Part shown: piece after piece, positions 1-10,300 of the stretch
How the letters are laid out: every line of letters begins with the position of its first letter
Position numbering within the stretch: position 1 is the first letter of the stretch
Source: JAHBNG01 sp039028975
GTDB taxonomy: Bacteria; Chloroflexota; Anaerolineae; Caldilineales; Caldilineaceae
DNA length: 64,000 bases
Assembly: GCA_039028975.1 (NCBI GenBank)
Contig: JBCCHB010000047.1
Span: 37,982-101,981 of the forward strand
Direction of reading: 5' to 3'
The notes under the pieces: generated by a model
The model's database searches: none
What the model was told of the DNA's origin: nothing
The model's input: only the letters and a program-made list of their open reading frames with translations
Position numbers and translations under genes: made by a program

Positions 1-1
1 T

Positions 2-499
2 ATGCCAACGGATTCGCCAACCGATGCACCAACGAACCCGGCGTCACGACCTGAGTCAACGCCAACGCCTCCTGCGGCTGCTCCCAGTACAACGGAGCCA
101 GATACAACTGCGCCGGATGCAACCGAACCAGACGCAACTGAGCCGGACGTAACCGAACCAGACGCAACCGAACCAGATACAGCTGCGCCCGATGTAACCG
201 AACCAGACACAACTGGACCGGACGCAACGGAGCCAGAAAGCCAGAACGATGATGCGCCCGCAGATACGGGTACAGACACTGAATTGGATGTTGCCGCAGA
301 TTCGGATGCAGACGGAATTAGTGACGCTGTCGAAGGAACGGATGACTATGACGGAGATGGTGTAGCCAATCATCTGGACACTGATTCGGATGCAGACGGT
401 ATGCTGGACGCCATCGAAGGCACAGACGATATCAATGCTAATGGCCAACCAGACTTTGTGGATCAGCAGCTGTTTATCTATCTGCCGACGATTAACTAA
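2..499 (+). CDS. C-terminal part of a secreted Thr/Pro-rich protein with TSP3-like calcium-binding repeats
   Basis: The gene runs in from the left edge, so its true start and any signal peptide are missing. The visible 165 residues begin with a low-complexity Pro/Thr/Asp stretch built on a TEPDATEPD-type repeat (about residues 25-75). Two acidic repeats of the form DSDADGI-DA-EGT-D-DGDG follow (about residues 95-150), resembling thrombospondin type 3 calcium-binding loops. The protein ends in LFIYLPTIN, the same hydrophobic-LP tail seen on the other exported proteins of the window. I infer a cell-surface or secreted protein with a flexible, possibly glycosylated stalk and a calcium-stabilised end. 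Function is unknown. A strong terminator follows directly. Confidence 0.7.
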   Translation: MPTDSPTDAPTNPASRPESTPTPPAAAPSTTEPDTTAPDATEPDATEPDVTEPDATEPDTAAPDVTEPDTTGPDATEPESQNDDAPADTGTDTELDVAADSDADGISDAVEGTDDYDGDGVANHLDTDSDADGMLDAIEGTDDINANGQPDFVDQQLFIYLPTIN

Positions 500-518
500 G
501 GCGTAACTATCACAGCCA

Positions 519-535
519 GTAGGCATGTGTTGACT
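519..535. repeat. 17-bp dispersed repeat, copy 1
   Basis: The 17-mer GTAGGCATGTGTTGACT occurs here, about 20 bp after a stop codon, and again at 52957-52973, where it overlaps a stop codon. In this copy TTGAC is followed by GTCAA (541-550 region), so a small hairpin can form. Two exact copies of 17 bp in 64 kb are only mildly unlikely by chance. It may be part of a dispersed family. Confidence 0.4.
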
Positions 536-561
536 CAGTAATTGTCAACCCATCGTATAAA

Positions 562-602
562 GAAAAAGAGGGCGAGACCATAAAGGTCTCGCCCTCTTTT
601 TC
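562..602 (+). terminator. Rho-independent terminator (18-bp perfect stem)
   Basis: Positions 562-579 and 585-602 are perfect reverse complements, separated by the 5-nt loop ATAAA. The stem is GC-rich at the loop end and flanked by an A-run on the left and a T-run on the right, so it should work in both directions. It separates the truncated surface-protein gene from the sigma-factor unit. Confidence 0.9.
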
Positions 603-696
603 TGTTTCCCTTCTAGCTGTTGGGGTCATACTCAATGAAATTCTTTCCTTGAAAACTTATCAATACAGCATTTGATTATCATAGAGGCGACAAATC

Positions 697-719
697 TGAA
701 TATGGTTTACCATAATTCA
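697..719. promoter_or_regulatory. Palindrome upstream of the sigma-factor gene, possible operator
   Basis: TGAATATGGT and ACCAT-A-ATTCA form 10-bp arms around TT with one bulged base. It lies about 135 bp before the sigma-factor start in a gene-free, AT-rich stretch (603-854). The position and symmetry suit a regulator-binding site, but no promoter boxes could be placed with confidence. Confidence 0.3.
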
Positions 720-854
720 GAAAGCCCTTGTTGGGTTGCCCGCAGAGATGGTGATGAGGAATATGCTCAGAACATTGTGAATATCACTGAGTTTGCAGTA
801 CAATTCTTTTGTGATAGTACATAAACGTTCATCCCACCTTCACTCATCTAAGAT

Positions 855-1574
855 ATGGCAAACCAACAAGTAGGAACGACTCTTCAAAATTTTTCACCAC
901 AGCAACTACGTGAACGATGTGGTCAGCGTCAATCAGACAATTCACACGAGCAATTCTGTTTTGAACTGTTCCATCGCGCCATTGTAGAAAAAAGCGAGCA
1001 ATGTTGGTCAGCTATCTATCAGCAGTATCATCAATTGATTTACGGCTGGCTCAAAAGCTATGTTGACAACCAGCCTTCATTGAGACACATCGTGATAGAT
1101 GAAATCGTGCAGACGGTCTTTATGAATTTCTGGCGGGCTTATACGGCTGAGAAGCTGGCGAAAGCAAATGGGATGGCTAGCGTGATGCGTTATCTAAAAA
1201 CGTGCGCTGGAACGGCAATTCTGCAAGAGATACGTAAATCTAAGCGGGAGAAGAATCAGGTAGGATCCGTATTGCCGATAGACGAATCCGAATTTGTGTC
1301 TATTCCTAGTAGCCACTCAACGGAACGTACTGTCCACCAGCGGCTTGATGAAAAGCAGATTTGGGAGATAGTCGATGGCATATGCCACGATGAGAGGGAT
1401 CAAGTCATTGCTCGCTTAAGCTTGGTCTCGAATCTCAAGCCAAAGTTCATTCTTGAGAAACATCCTGATCTCTTTAAGGATGTCAAGGAAATCTATACAA
1501 GGCGACAGAATTTGAAAGAACGATTAGAACGGGATACAGCCCTCTATGGAATGTGGGAAGCAGGTCAATTATGA
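855..1574 (+). CDS. ECF-like RNA polymerase sigma factor
   Basis: A 239-residue protein with a sigma-70 region 2-like segment at about residues 50-125 (core DEIVQTVFMNFWRAY, then a helix rich in K/R). The C-terminal 60 residues are helical and basic (RRQNLKERLERD) and could be a diverged region 4; classical region 4 motifs are not clear. Its stop overlaps the start of the next gene by the ATGA arrangement, which codes a zinc-finger anti-sigma factor, and this supports the sigma assignment. No good Shine-Dalgarno precedes the ATG. I infer a specialised sigma factor that may control the nearby CHAT and exported-protease genes. Its target promoters could not be recognised by eye. Confidence 0.75.
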   Translation: MANQQVGTTLQNFSPQQLRERCGQRQSDNSHEQFCFELFHRAIVEKSEQCWSAIYQQYHQLIYGWLKSYVDNQPSLRHIVIDEIVQTVFMNFWRAYTAEKLAKANGMASVMRYLKTCAGTAILQEIRKSKREKNQVGSVLPIDESEFVSIPSSHSTERTVHQRLDEKQIWEIVDGICHDERDQVIARLSLVSNLKPKFILEKHPDLFKDVKEIYTRRQNLKERLERDTALYGMWEAGQL

Positions 1575-2365
1575 AGCAAATGTACACCCAGCTAGATGAT
1601 TTTGAAAAGTGGGAGCTTGATGCTTTTGCAGACGGTGAAGATATTCCTCATCTGAAATTATTTTTGGATGAAAATCCGAAAATTCAAGAACGGTTTGTCA
1701 AACGTGAAATGTTCTTCGCCCATATTGCGCAATCGTTGAATCGATTTGATTGTCCATCCGAGGAACAACTACGCCAATACTATGTGGAAGAGCTTTCAGC
1801 TTCTGAGAAAGTAACGCTCCAAAGTCATCTGGCGGATTGCTCAAATTGCAAGGAAGAATTAGACGTCTTGCGCGATTTCATGGTCCTTGAGGAAGCAGAC
1901 TCAGCTCCTGAAATCGTTGATGTTAACCAGCCTATATCGGATTACCTTCAACCCATTGTTGATCGCACACAGGGCATTGTAGGGCGTACGCGGATGGTTG
2001 TAGCAACGCTTTTGCAACCACCTTCGCTAGAGCCGGCTTTAGCGTTTCGCTCTCAACAGGTGCCAACCTTGCGGGGAAAAGAACAGACAACATTGGTCTT
2101 TGAAGCAGAAGATATTCAGTTTAGTCTGATGTTACAACAGGATCAACGAGAGCAGCGCAGAATTGTTGGCTATATCCTCACGCCACTGTCTAATGACGGG
2201 ATTCAGTGCCATCTATTTCCCGCTGCTCCTCAAGCGTCGACTATTCAAACCGATGTGGACGATACAGGGCGTTTTGTCTTCAGCGATATTCAAGCTGGAA
2301 ATTATCAACTGTTGCTTGACACTAAAAAATTGCCAATCATCATTCCAAACCTTCTTTTGGCATAG
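1571..2365 (+). CDS. Zinc-finger anti-sigma factor without a membrane anchor
   Basis: The start at 1571 is chosen because ATGA overlaps the stop of the sigma-factor gene, the usual sign of translational coupling; an in-frame start at 1553 is possible. Of 264 residues, positions 61-93 carry the zf-HC2 pattern: Cys61, then H86-x3-C90-x2-C93. Members of this family bind and silence ECF sigma factors. No transmembrane segment is visible, so it should be cytosolic. The C-terminal part (about residues 175-264) is beta-rich and contains DDTGRFVFSDIQAGNY, which resembles a carboxypeptidase-regulatory-like Ig-type fold. That fold could sense a ligand or protein and release the sigma factor. Confidence 0.8.
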   Translation: MKQMYTQLDDFEKWELDAFADGEDIPHLKLFLDENPKIQERFVKREMFFAHIAQSLNRFDCPSEEQLRQYYVEELSASEKVTLQSHLADCSNCKEELDVLRDFMVLEEADSAPEIVDVNQPISDYLQPIVDRTQGIVGRTRMVVATLLQPPSLEPALAFRSQQVPTLRGKEQTTLVFEAEDIQFSLMLQQDQREQRRIVGYILTPLSNDGIQCHLFPAAPQASTIQTDVDDTGRFVFSDIQAGNYQLLLDTKKLPIIIPNLLLA

Positions 2366-2449
2366 AGCTGTTGTCATCCCTGCGGTCACTTTGTGCGATA
2401 AAGCACAGAAAACCGCATTCCATATCAAAACTAAATTGATTGTTTAATC

Positions 2450-2484
2450 AACTCCTTTGGGACCTAGCCTAGAGGGGTTTTTTT
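2450..2484 (+). terminator. Rho-independent terminator behind the anti-sigma gene
   Basis: Positions 2450-2461 pair with 2468-2479 (12 pairs including three G-U) around the loop ACCTAG, followed by a run of T. It ends the sigma/anti-sigma transcript, so the downstream CHAT gene must have its own promoter. In the gap 2485-2656 no convincing promoter boxes were seen. Confidence 0.75.
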
Positions 2485-2656
2485 GTTGTTATCTCATCCG
2501 CTATAGCCACCAGCGCAACCCGTCACTCTTTGAAACGTGCTGCATACCGCTTGAACCTGATACGCATAATTGGTAGATCAGCCTACTTCTACACATTAAA
2601 GGATTTGGTAATATTTTCTACATCAAGCAACCACAACGTACCTATGGCACCCAACA

Positions 2657-5350
2657 ATGAATATGGAAGAACTTCTAAACGATCTTTCTACATTTTACTC
2701 AGCAAACAATTTAGAGCGCTTTATTGAACGGCATCAGCCGAATGCTGAAACGATTAGCGATCTCAAAGACTATTCCGCCTCTTTCTATACCACCGATCCA
2801 GAGCACGCACTACAGATCGCAACGATGGCGTATCAATTGAGTCAGCATCTCTCTCCATTTGCTTCTGCTCATGGTAGTTGGGCAATGGCAAATGCCCTTA
2901 TATACACGCATCGCTTTCATGAGGCTGATAAACATTTTACAGAAACTCGCAATGGATTCTTGTCGGTTGGAGAAACATTGCAGGCGGCCCGCGCTAGCGT
3001 AGGCAAGGTTGGGATTCTTGCTTGTGTAGGTAAGTGTCGGGAAGCGCTAGAATTGGCACAAGAGATTGAACCCATCTTGGGAAAGGCTAGCGAACAGAAT
3101 TCTGAAGATAGCGTTCGTTTGGGCAACCTGCTCATGAATAAAGGCGTGGCCCATGAATTGATGGGAGAGTATGAAGAGGCACTTGCTGTGTATAAGCAAC
3201 AAATTCATATTACGCACCAAGATGGCAACGAACGATTACTTGGACAACTAAAGCATAATCAGGCGGTCGCTTTGACTCAGATCGGTGCTTATGATGAGGC
3301 GCTTACGGTCTACGCAGAGGCCGACAAACTGTTAACAAAAACAGAATCGGTCACTGATTTAGTGCGCCTCTATACAAATCGCCTCTCGCTTCTTATCGGA
3401 TTGTCTCGCTATAAAGATGCCGATGAAATGCAAGCCAAAGCTGAAGAACGGTTGAACCAGTTGGAAGGAGCGGAACAGCAGCGTCATTGGCTCACCTTCT
3501 TCAAAGCAACTATCTCGCTAAAACGGTTTCAGTACATTGACCAAGCCCTTTTGGCATCATTGCGGAATGCCCAGCATGCCTTTGCTGCTCATCGTTCAAT
3601 TCACTGTGAGGGGCTAGCCTGGATCGCACTAGGACGGTGCCATATCAGTCGTGGTGAATGGCAAGAGGCACAAGACGCTTTCCAATACGCTCGCAAGCTC
3701 GTTCCTTTGGGGGCGGCTCGATTTGTCGAATATCAGGTATTACATGGGCAGGGAGAGATAGATTGCAAACAAGGAAATCTGGAAGGCGCCATTGAGCACT
3801 ACCGATCTGCTATCAACCACATTGAAGCATTGCGCCAAGAATTGTACATTGAGGTCTTTCGAGCCGGTTTTCTTACGGATAAATTAGAAATCTATCAAGA
3901 CCTGGCATCCGTTTATATTCGACTGGATCGACTTGATGATGCTTTTCACGCAGTCGAGCAGGCAAAAGCCCGCCTGCTGACAGACAAGCTCTCGTTTCTG
4001 CTACAAAGCGAGGCCGCAGACAGAAACCACTCAGAGAACAGCGCGCTTAGTCCGCTGATGCAAGAACTGGACGCGACATTACAGAGGCTTGATGAGTTGT
4101 ATAACCAAGCTAGACTTGAAGGGCTACAATCTGCTGATGCACCAACAGGTGCCCCTCAGCAACAGACAATGATACAAATCGAGAAGCTTGAGCAGACCAC
4201 CCACGATTTAGTCCAAACTATCCAACGTGCTCAACCTCTCTTTTCACCATTTGCCACAAGAGAAATTGCCCTCATTCCAGCGGTGCAAGCAACCATACAA
4301 GATGCTATTTTCTTGCAATACCATATTCTTAAGGATCAGATTGGTCTATTTGTGATTGACCGAACTGGAATTCGAGAACATCTTCTCCTTGGAAAGCAAG
4401 AGGCTATTGAATCGAACCTGGATGCTGTGCAAACTGCAATTGAGCTAGCCATCGAACTCCTCACCCAAGTCGGCCCTGAAATGTTCTCGCGTTTTCTTCC
4501 TACAAGGCTGGCAGACGTTAACAAGCACTTGCAGACTCTTTATATCCAGCTTATGGCACCTGCCCAATCTTATTTGTCGTTTGATTCCCAATTGATCATT
4601 GCGCCAGATGGTCTACTGCATGATGTCCCATTCCATGCCCTTTTTGATGGTGAGCTATATACTATGGAACGTTGGGAAATGAGCTATACGCCTAATGCAA
4701 CAGCATTTATCTTTGCCCAAAATTCTTATAGTGGCGGAGAAGGGAACATGCTTATGGGATACAATCATGGAGACTTAGATTCAGTTGCGCTGGAAGTAGA
4801 AGCCCTTGCTCAGCTTTTTCCCCAAGCAGACGTTTACGTGGACGAGGCGGCAACCACAGAAAGGTTTCTATCTCAGTCTGCCAACAGCCGTATGATTCAT
4901 CTGGCTACCCATGCGTCATTTCGTATCGATGATCCCATGCTCTCCTATCTTGCCCTTGCCAACCGTAATTTGACGCTGGCCGAGATTGCACGCTTACAGC
5001 TAAAAGCCGATATGGTTACGCTGAGCGGCTGTGAAACTGGGCATGGTCAGCTGCACGGGGCAGATCTGCTCAGCTTGGCCGGTGGCTTTTTAGGTGCAGG
5101 AGTCCATTCATTAGTCGTTAGCCTTTGGCGAGTTGAAGACAACGTGACAACTGAGCTCATGACCTATTTTTATCAAGCCCTCTTTGCAGGAAAGAGCCGA
5201 GCGGCTGCGCTACGCAGCGCTCAGCGTAAAATACTTGCCCAAGGGAGAGAGTGCGCGACAGACCATGGCTTTTACGCACACCCTGCTTACTGGGGTGCAT
5301 TTGTACTCATTGGTAATCCACAGGCTCTTTCCCTCGAAAAGAATCAATAA
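2657..5350 (+). CDS. TPR-CHAT domain protein (caspase-like cysteine protease)
   Basis: An 897-residue protein without a signal peptide, so probably cytosolic. Residues about 40-470 form TPR-type helical repeats (for example a GEYEEALAVYKQQI-like unit near 165). A helical linker follows to about 600, then a C-terminal CHAT domain to about 890. The clan-CD dyad is visible: His752 in IHLATHASF and Cys792 in LSGCETGHG. CHAT proteases with TPRs include bacterial separase-like enzymes and the Csx29/TPR-CHAT effectors, where the TPR part recognises a partner and gates the protease. The final block (WRVEDNVT, YWGAFVLIG) is typical of CHAT. It stands between an anti-sigma gene and a series of exported clan-CD proteases. 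Cleavage of a regulator such as the anti-sigma factor is an attractive but untested role. The start lacks a clear ribosome-binding site; an ATG at 2663 is also possible. Confidence 0.88.
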   Translation: MNMEELLNDLSTFYSANNLERFIERHQPNAETISDLKDYSASFYTTDPEHALQIATMAYQLSQHLSPFASAHGSWAMANALIYTHRFHEADKHFTETRNGFLSVGETLQAARASVGKVGILACVGKCREALELAQEIEPILGKASEQNSEDSVRLGNLLMNKGVAHELMGEYEEALAVYKQQIHITHQDGNERLLGQLKHNQAVALTQIGAYDEALTVYAEADKLLTKTESVTDLVRLYTNRLSLLIGLSRYKDADEMQAKAEERLNQLEGAEQQRHWLTFFKATISLKRFQYIDQALLASLRNAQHAFAAHRSIHCEGLAWIALGRCHISRGEWQEAQDAFQYARKLVPLGAARFVEYQVLHGQGEIDCKQGNLEGAIEHYRSAINHIEALRQELYIEVFRAGFLTDKLEIYQDLASVYIRLDRLDDAFHAVEQAKARLLTDKLSFLLQSEAADRNHSENSALSPLMQELDATLQRLDELYNQARLEGLQSADAPTGAPQQQTMIQIEKLEQTTHDLVQTIQRAQPLFSPFATREIALIPAVQATIQDAIFLQYHILKDQIGLFVIDRTGIREHLLLGKQEAIESNLDAVQTAIELAIELLTQVGPEMFSRFLPTRLADVNKHLQTLYIQLMAPAQSYLSFDSQLIIAPDGLLHDVPFHALFDGELYTMERWEMSYTPNATAFIFAQNSYSGGEGNMLMGYNHGDLDSVALEVEALAQLFPQADVYVDEAATTERFLSQSANSRMIHLATHASFRIDDPMLSYLALANRNLTLAEIARLQLKADMVTLSGCETGHGQLHGADLLSLAGGFLGAGVHSLVVSLWRVEDNVTTELMTYFYQALFAGKSRAAALRSAQRKILAQGRECATDHGFYAHPAYWGAFVLIGNPQALSLEKNQ

Positions 5351-5605
5351 TCACTAGACTACCTTCCCTGTTCTGTGATTGAATTTTCAATACCTTCTCA
5401 AAATTTTGCAGGCGGTCATCCTGTAATTTTTTCATTCCTTGTATTAGATACAATAGAACTATCACCCCTTTCAAAGTGGCTTTCTGTTATATTGCACCAG
5501 AAAAGTCTTGTCCCAGTTCTTGCCCGCTCCACTCTGGATAGTTCCAGAAAGGGAGGACAGAACTTTACAGGTCATCTATAACAACACCTAAATCGGAGGA
5601 ATATT

Positions 5606-7294
5606 ATGGTCAAAATAGTCTATAGCGTTTTGCTTTCACTTGGGTTCATCATCTATTTCACCCTAACAGCTTCAGCTCGGCCGGCTATTGCACCATCCCA
5701 CCAGATTCATTGCATTGGACATGGACCGTTGGATGAGATTGGAGCTCTCCCACCGGACATAGATTCCCCGGACTTCTGCGGCTGTACTTGGGGAGAAATC
5801 TATTATCGCGGACGCCCCATTAGTCAGGCCCCAGTTACGCTTCAGTATAAAGAGAACATGCGAGAAACCATTTCTGACTTCCCTGCAGGCGAAGAGATAC
5901 CCGATTACCGCACGTCTGGCAGCCCATTGGGAGCAACCCTTGGGGATACCATGACGATAACAGCCCAATTTGCCGGGTATACTGTCACTCGCACCTTTCG
6001 GGCTTGGCCCAGCCGAGACGCGAATAAACAACAATATGTACCGCTCGTGATCCCCGAAAAGGGTACTTGGACGAAGTGGATTACCCAGGGCTACACCAAC
6101 ACCCTAGCTGTCCAAGAGAACACACTTTGGGCTGGCGGGAGCGATGGACTGATCTCAGTCAATATGACTACGGATGAGGTCACGACTCATGCGTTGCCCT
6201 GGGATGATCAGACTGTCACTGAGATTGCTATTGCTAACAATGCGCACGTATGGGTCGCTGGTCCAGACAATTTGGCCGAATTTGATGGCACAAGTTGGCA
6301 GAACCAAGATGCCCCGTTTGAAGCCACCATTCGAGCAATGGCTATCGAACCTGAATCCAGTACACTTTGGGTCGGCGGGGGCGATACAGGTGCAGCCCTC
6401 TCTGTATTCAATGGTGATTGGCAAACAGTCACCTCTGTCGGCAACGTCGTGACAACCCTTACGATTGATGATGCAGGTGATCTTTGGGCAGGCACCTGGG
6501 GCAATGGTGTCTATCGATGGCAGCACAACGCCACTGATTTCAACAGTAGTTGGACGCGATTCTCCCTACAAGATGGATTTGCCTCCAACTACGTACGCTC
6601 AGCAGTGGCCGGAGACAATGTCGTCTGGTTTGGGACGAGACCCCATATTGGGACACCAAACAATGGTGGAGGGGTCGCCCGCTACCGTATAGCAGATGAC
6701 AAGTGGGATCATTATTCTGTATCCAACGGATTGCCCAAAGATGAGCAACTTCCAGATGTTTCCACACAGATTTTTGCCTTTACGGTAGATCAGAGCGGCA
6801 CACCTTGGTTTGGCACAAAAGATAGTATTTACATGCTGGCAACTGAAGAGCACTGGGTTGACCATGCCGTTACAATGGATGCTAACGTAACGGCGCTGTC
6901 TATTGTGGGTGACATTGTCATTTCTGCAAGGCGCGATGGCCTATGGCGATTGGATAGAAACATGACCCCAGGCAATGATCCCACGGCCCAACTTACCACT
7001 TCCAATCCAACAACAGTCACCGCCGCTAGCATTTTCACGCTGACGGCCACAGCGGCGGACAACGACAATGACGCCAGTGAAACGGACCAGCAGATCATCG
7101 CCTGGGATTGGACAGTAGATGAGAAATCTCTCTGTACAACGGAAGAGACCTGCGTTATGCCAGCCATTGAACTGGGTGAAGGTACCCATGAAATTGTGCT
7201 GCGGGTACAGGATGATGAAGGAGTCTGGTCGGAGACGGTGACGGCAAGTTTAACCGTTCAGCCCGTCATTTTTTTGCCGTTTGTAGTGAAGTAA
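5606..7294 (+). CDS. Secreted seven-bladed beta-propeller and PKD-domain protein
   Basis: The start has a strong GGAGGA ribosome-binding site at 5595-5600. Residues 1-28 are a signal peptide. Residues about 30-145 are a Cys-containing beta domain. Residues about 150-450 hold seven propeller repeats of the kind found in two-component-regulator sensors (LWAGG, VWVAG, LWVGG, LWAGT, VWFGT, PWFGT, then a last degenerate blade). Residues about 457-551 are a PKD/Ig-like domain containing a CTTEETC pair of cysteines. It ends VIFLPFVVK, the LP tail. Unlike the next genes it has no protease module. I infer an extracellular binding or adhesion protein; the ligand is unknown. It is co-directional with the protease series, about 100 bp upstream of the next gene. 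Confidence 0.75.
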   Translation: MVKIVYSVLLSLGFIIYFTLTASARPAIAPSHQIHCIGHGPLDEIGALPPDIDSPDFCGCTWGEIYYRGRPISQAPVTLQYKENMRETISDFPAGEEIPDYRTSGSPLGATLGDTMTITAQFAGYTVTRTFRAWPSRDANKQQYVPLVIPEKGTWTKWITQGYTNTLAVQENTLWAGGSDGLISVNMTTDEVTTHALPWDDQTVTEIAIANNAHVWVAGPDNLAEFDGTSWQNQDAPFEATIRAMAIEPESSTLWVGGGDTGAALSVFNGDWQTVTSVGNVVTTLTIDDAGDLWAGTWGNGVYRWQHNATDFNSSWTRFSLQDGFASNYVRSAVAGDNVVWFGTRPHIGTPNNGGGVARYRIADDKWDHYSVSNGLPKDEQLPDVSTQIFAFTVDQSGTPWFGTKDSIYMLATEEHWVDHAVTMDANVTALSIVGDIVISARRDGLWRLDRNMTPGNDPTAQLTTSNPTTVTAASIFTLTATAADNDNDASETDQQIIAWDWTVDEKSLCTTEETCVMPAIELGEGTHEIVLRVQDDEGVWSETVTASLTVQPVIFLPFVVK

Positions 7295-7395
7295 ACGTTG
7301 ACGGATTTGGGCGGATTGTGTGGTGATGACATTTTGGTGTTGTAATGACCCACGAACTGCCCCCACGACTTATCGGAGACTTGGAGAATTTAAAA

Positions 7396-10300
7396 ATGAT
7401 ACCTGCTCATACATCAGCTATTTCGGTTTGTTGTTGCCTTAGGTCGTTACGAGTTGCTTCTATCCTATTTGTTCTATCTTTACTGCTTTTGCTATCCCAG
7501 CCAGTATGGAGCGCGGGATCAGGCGATCCAGCAAGCGATTTCGACGTAAGCGGCCTAGTGAATCTCGCACCCGACGAGATTATGCGCTTGGGCCGAGGAC
7601 ACCCAAATGATGTTGCTTATTCACCAGATGGAAAAACTTTGGCCGTGGCTTCTTCGCTCGGTGTGTGGGTTTATAAGGATCTAACTACACTGGATAACGG
7701 TTTCCTCTTTCCCCAGACTTCAATAGTTACTAGCCTTAGCTGGTCCCCAGATGGTACCCAGTTGGCCACAGCATCCGCTGACCAAATGGTGCGGATCTGG
7801 GCGGTTGCAACTCGGCAACTCCAGTACACATTAGAAGGCCACATGGATGCGGTTAAAGATGTCAGTTGGTCGCCCGATGGAAACCTCATCGCATCGTCAG
7901 GTGCCGAGAATGACCAATCGGTACGTCTCTGGAATCCTACTACCGGACAGTTGATCCGAACCCTGAATATTCCCGGAGAAGAGGTCAGCGTTTCAAGCGT
8001 AAGTTGGTCGCCAGATAGCCAAAAGATCGTCTCTGGTGACTGGAGTGGGCAGGTCATTATCTGGACTGTAGCCAATGGGAACTTAGAACATACCCTATCT
8101 GGGAACCAGGGAGGGGTTCGCAGCGTGGCTTGGTCACATGATGGTTCACAGGTTGCTGCGGCAAATCATGGCGGCACAGTACGTGTATGGACCACAAACG
8201 ACAACGAAGTACCTACATTTCGCTACACCTTAGAAGGTCACACTGCTAGCATAACCACTGTTCAATGGTCGCCAAATAGTGAGTATTTGGTCACTGGCTC
8301 GGATGACAAAACGGTGCGTATCTGGAATGCTGTGGATGGCACAACGCTTCGTAGGCTATCTCATGACAATGGTGTGAGCAGCGTCGATTGGTCACCGGAT
8401 GGTACGATGCTAGCTTCACTTTCTTACGATAGCCAACTTCGCCTCTGGGATGTTTCGGCCATCAATACAACCGAGCCGCAAGTGTCAACAAGCCTCCTTG
8501 GCTACGACTATCTTTTGTATGACATAGACTGGTCACCTGACGATAGTTTTTTTGTGACATCGAATCAGTTTGGGCTGTTGCGCCTATGGAATGCCAGTGA
8601 TGGATCCTTGGTGCGTACCATAAGTGGTCATACCAGCCGTGTACAAAGCGTGCAGTTCTCACCGGATGGAACGAAGTTGGCGTCAGGCTCCTATGACAAC
8701 ACTGTACGACTGTGGTCAATCGATGGTGCTCAACTACTTCCTCCCTTGTCTGGACACGAAAAAGAGATAACTACTGTAAGCTGGTCACCTGATGGTCAGT
8801 ATGTGGCCTCTGGTTCTGCAGATAAAACGATTCGAGTTTGGATTGCTGCAACAGGAGAGCTATCACAAACCTTAATGGGTCACACCGATACAGTTATCGT
8901 CAGTTGGTCACCTGACGGTCAACAGATTGCGTCTGCATCGGGCGATCTGGATCGGACCATCAAAATTTGGGATGTAGCCAGCGGTGCATCACGTGATTTA
9001 GTCGGCCATACCGGATACGTAACCAGTGTTGCGTGGTCATCAGATGGTAGTCGCTTGGCTTCTGCCTCGGGTGATACGTCGGTTCGGATTTGGGATACAA
9101 GCAGCGGTGCAGTACTTCAAACCCTAACTGGCCACACACGCGTCGTTTGGGATGTCCAGTGGTCTCCGGACAATAGTCGGCTCGCTTCCGCGTCAGCTGA
9201 TAAGACGGTGCGACTCTGGTCTCGTGCAGATGGTCAGATGGAGCGTGTTCTGGACGGTCATACGGACAGTGTCGTAAGCGTGACCTGGCCATCAACAGGT
9301 GAACGAGTAGCTTCGATATCGTCAGATGGGACCATACGGCTCTGGCGCGTCAATGAGTTCTCGTGCAGCGACGTAAGTGAAATCCCTCAGAGTGAGTGTC
9401 AGGCAGTGGTGGCACTTTACAACAATACTGACGGGTCAAATTGGCATCAAAATGTGGGGTGGCTTAGGACGAATACACCTTGTAGCTGGTTTGGCATCGA
9501 ATGCAGCAACGGGCATGTATCACGGCTCATTCTGCCGAACAATCAGTTGACCGGCTCTCTCTCATCCGAACTTTCCGGCCTCACTCAGTTGAAGGTGATT
9601 CAGCTTTATCAGAATGACTTACAAGGAGAAATTCCTCCCGAACTTGGACAACTATCACTACTCGAAAATATTCAGCTTCAGAGTAACCAGCTTAGCGGAC
9701 CGCTCCCTGTAGAGCTTGGAAACCTACAGAATTTAGGACACCTGTCGCTACACATCAATAGATTAACGGGTCTAATTCCTACTGAACTCAGTAACGCTAA
9801 GAATCTAACCGTTCTGCAGCTCTCAAACAATCTCTTTACAGGAACGATCCCATCGGAACTAGGTACCCTCTCTAACCTAACAGCTTTGGGGATAGCAGGC
9901 ACCCAAATAGATGGAGAGATTCCAAAAGAGTTTGGAAACTTAAGCAAGCTAACAAACCTTGCCCTCCACGATAATCAGCTAAGTGGTTCTATTCCGCAAG
10001 AGTTGGGTCAGCTAACCAACCTAGTGGCCATAACCTTAAATGACAATGCCCTAACGGGAGCGATTCCCTCTTCAATTGGCAACCTAGTGAACCTACGAAC
10101 TCTACACTTACACAAGAATCAGCTGAGCGGGGAAATCCCCGTCGAATTAAACAACTTGGCCAAGGTAGAAGAATTCAGCCTGCAAGACAATCAGCTTTCT
10201 GGGACCATACCGCCTTTTGACAATCTGCTAAATGTTTTGCGACTTAATCTACATAACAATCAGTTGAGTGGCTCGATTCCGCCAGACTTGGCCAGTCTGC

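Noticed and set aside
2657..5350. Idea that the TPR-CHAT gene is part of a type III-E CRISPR (Cas7-11/Csx29) locus
   Set aside because: No CRISPR array, cas7-11 or csx30/31-like gene is visible; only the sigma/anti-sigma logic is similar.
5375..5581. A 68-codon open frame between the CHAT and propeller genes
   Set aside because: Non-ATG start context without ribosome-binding site and no recognisable domain.
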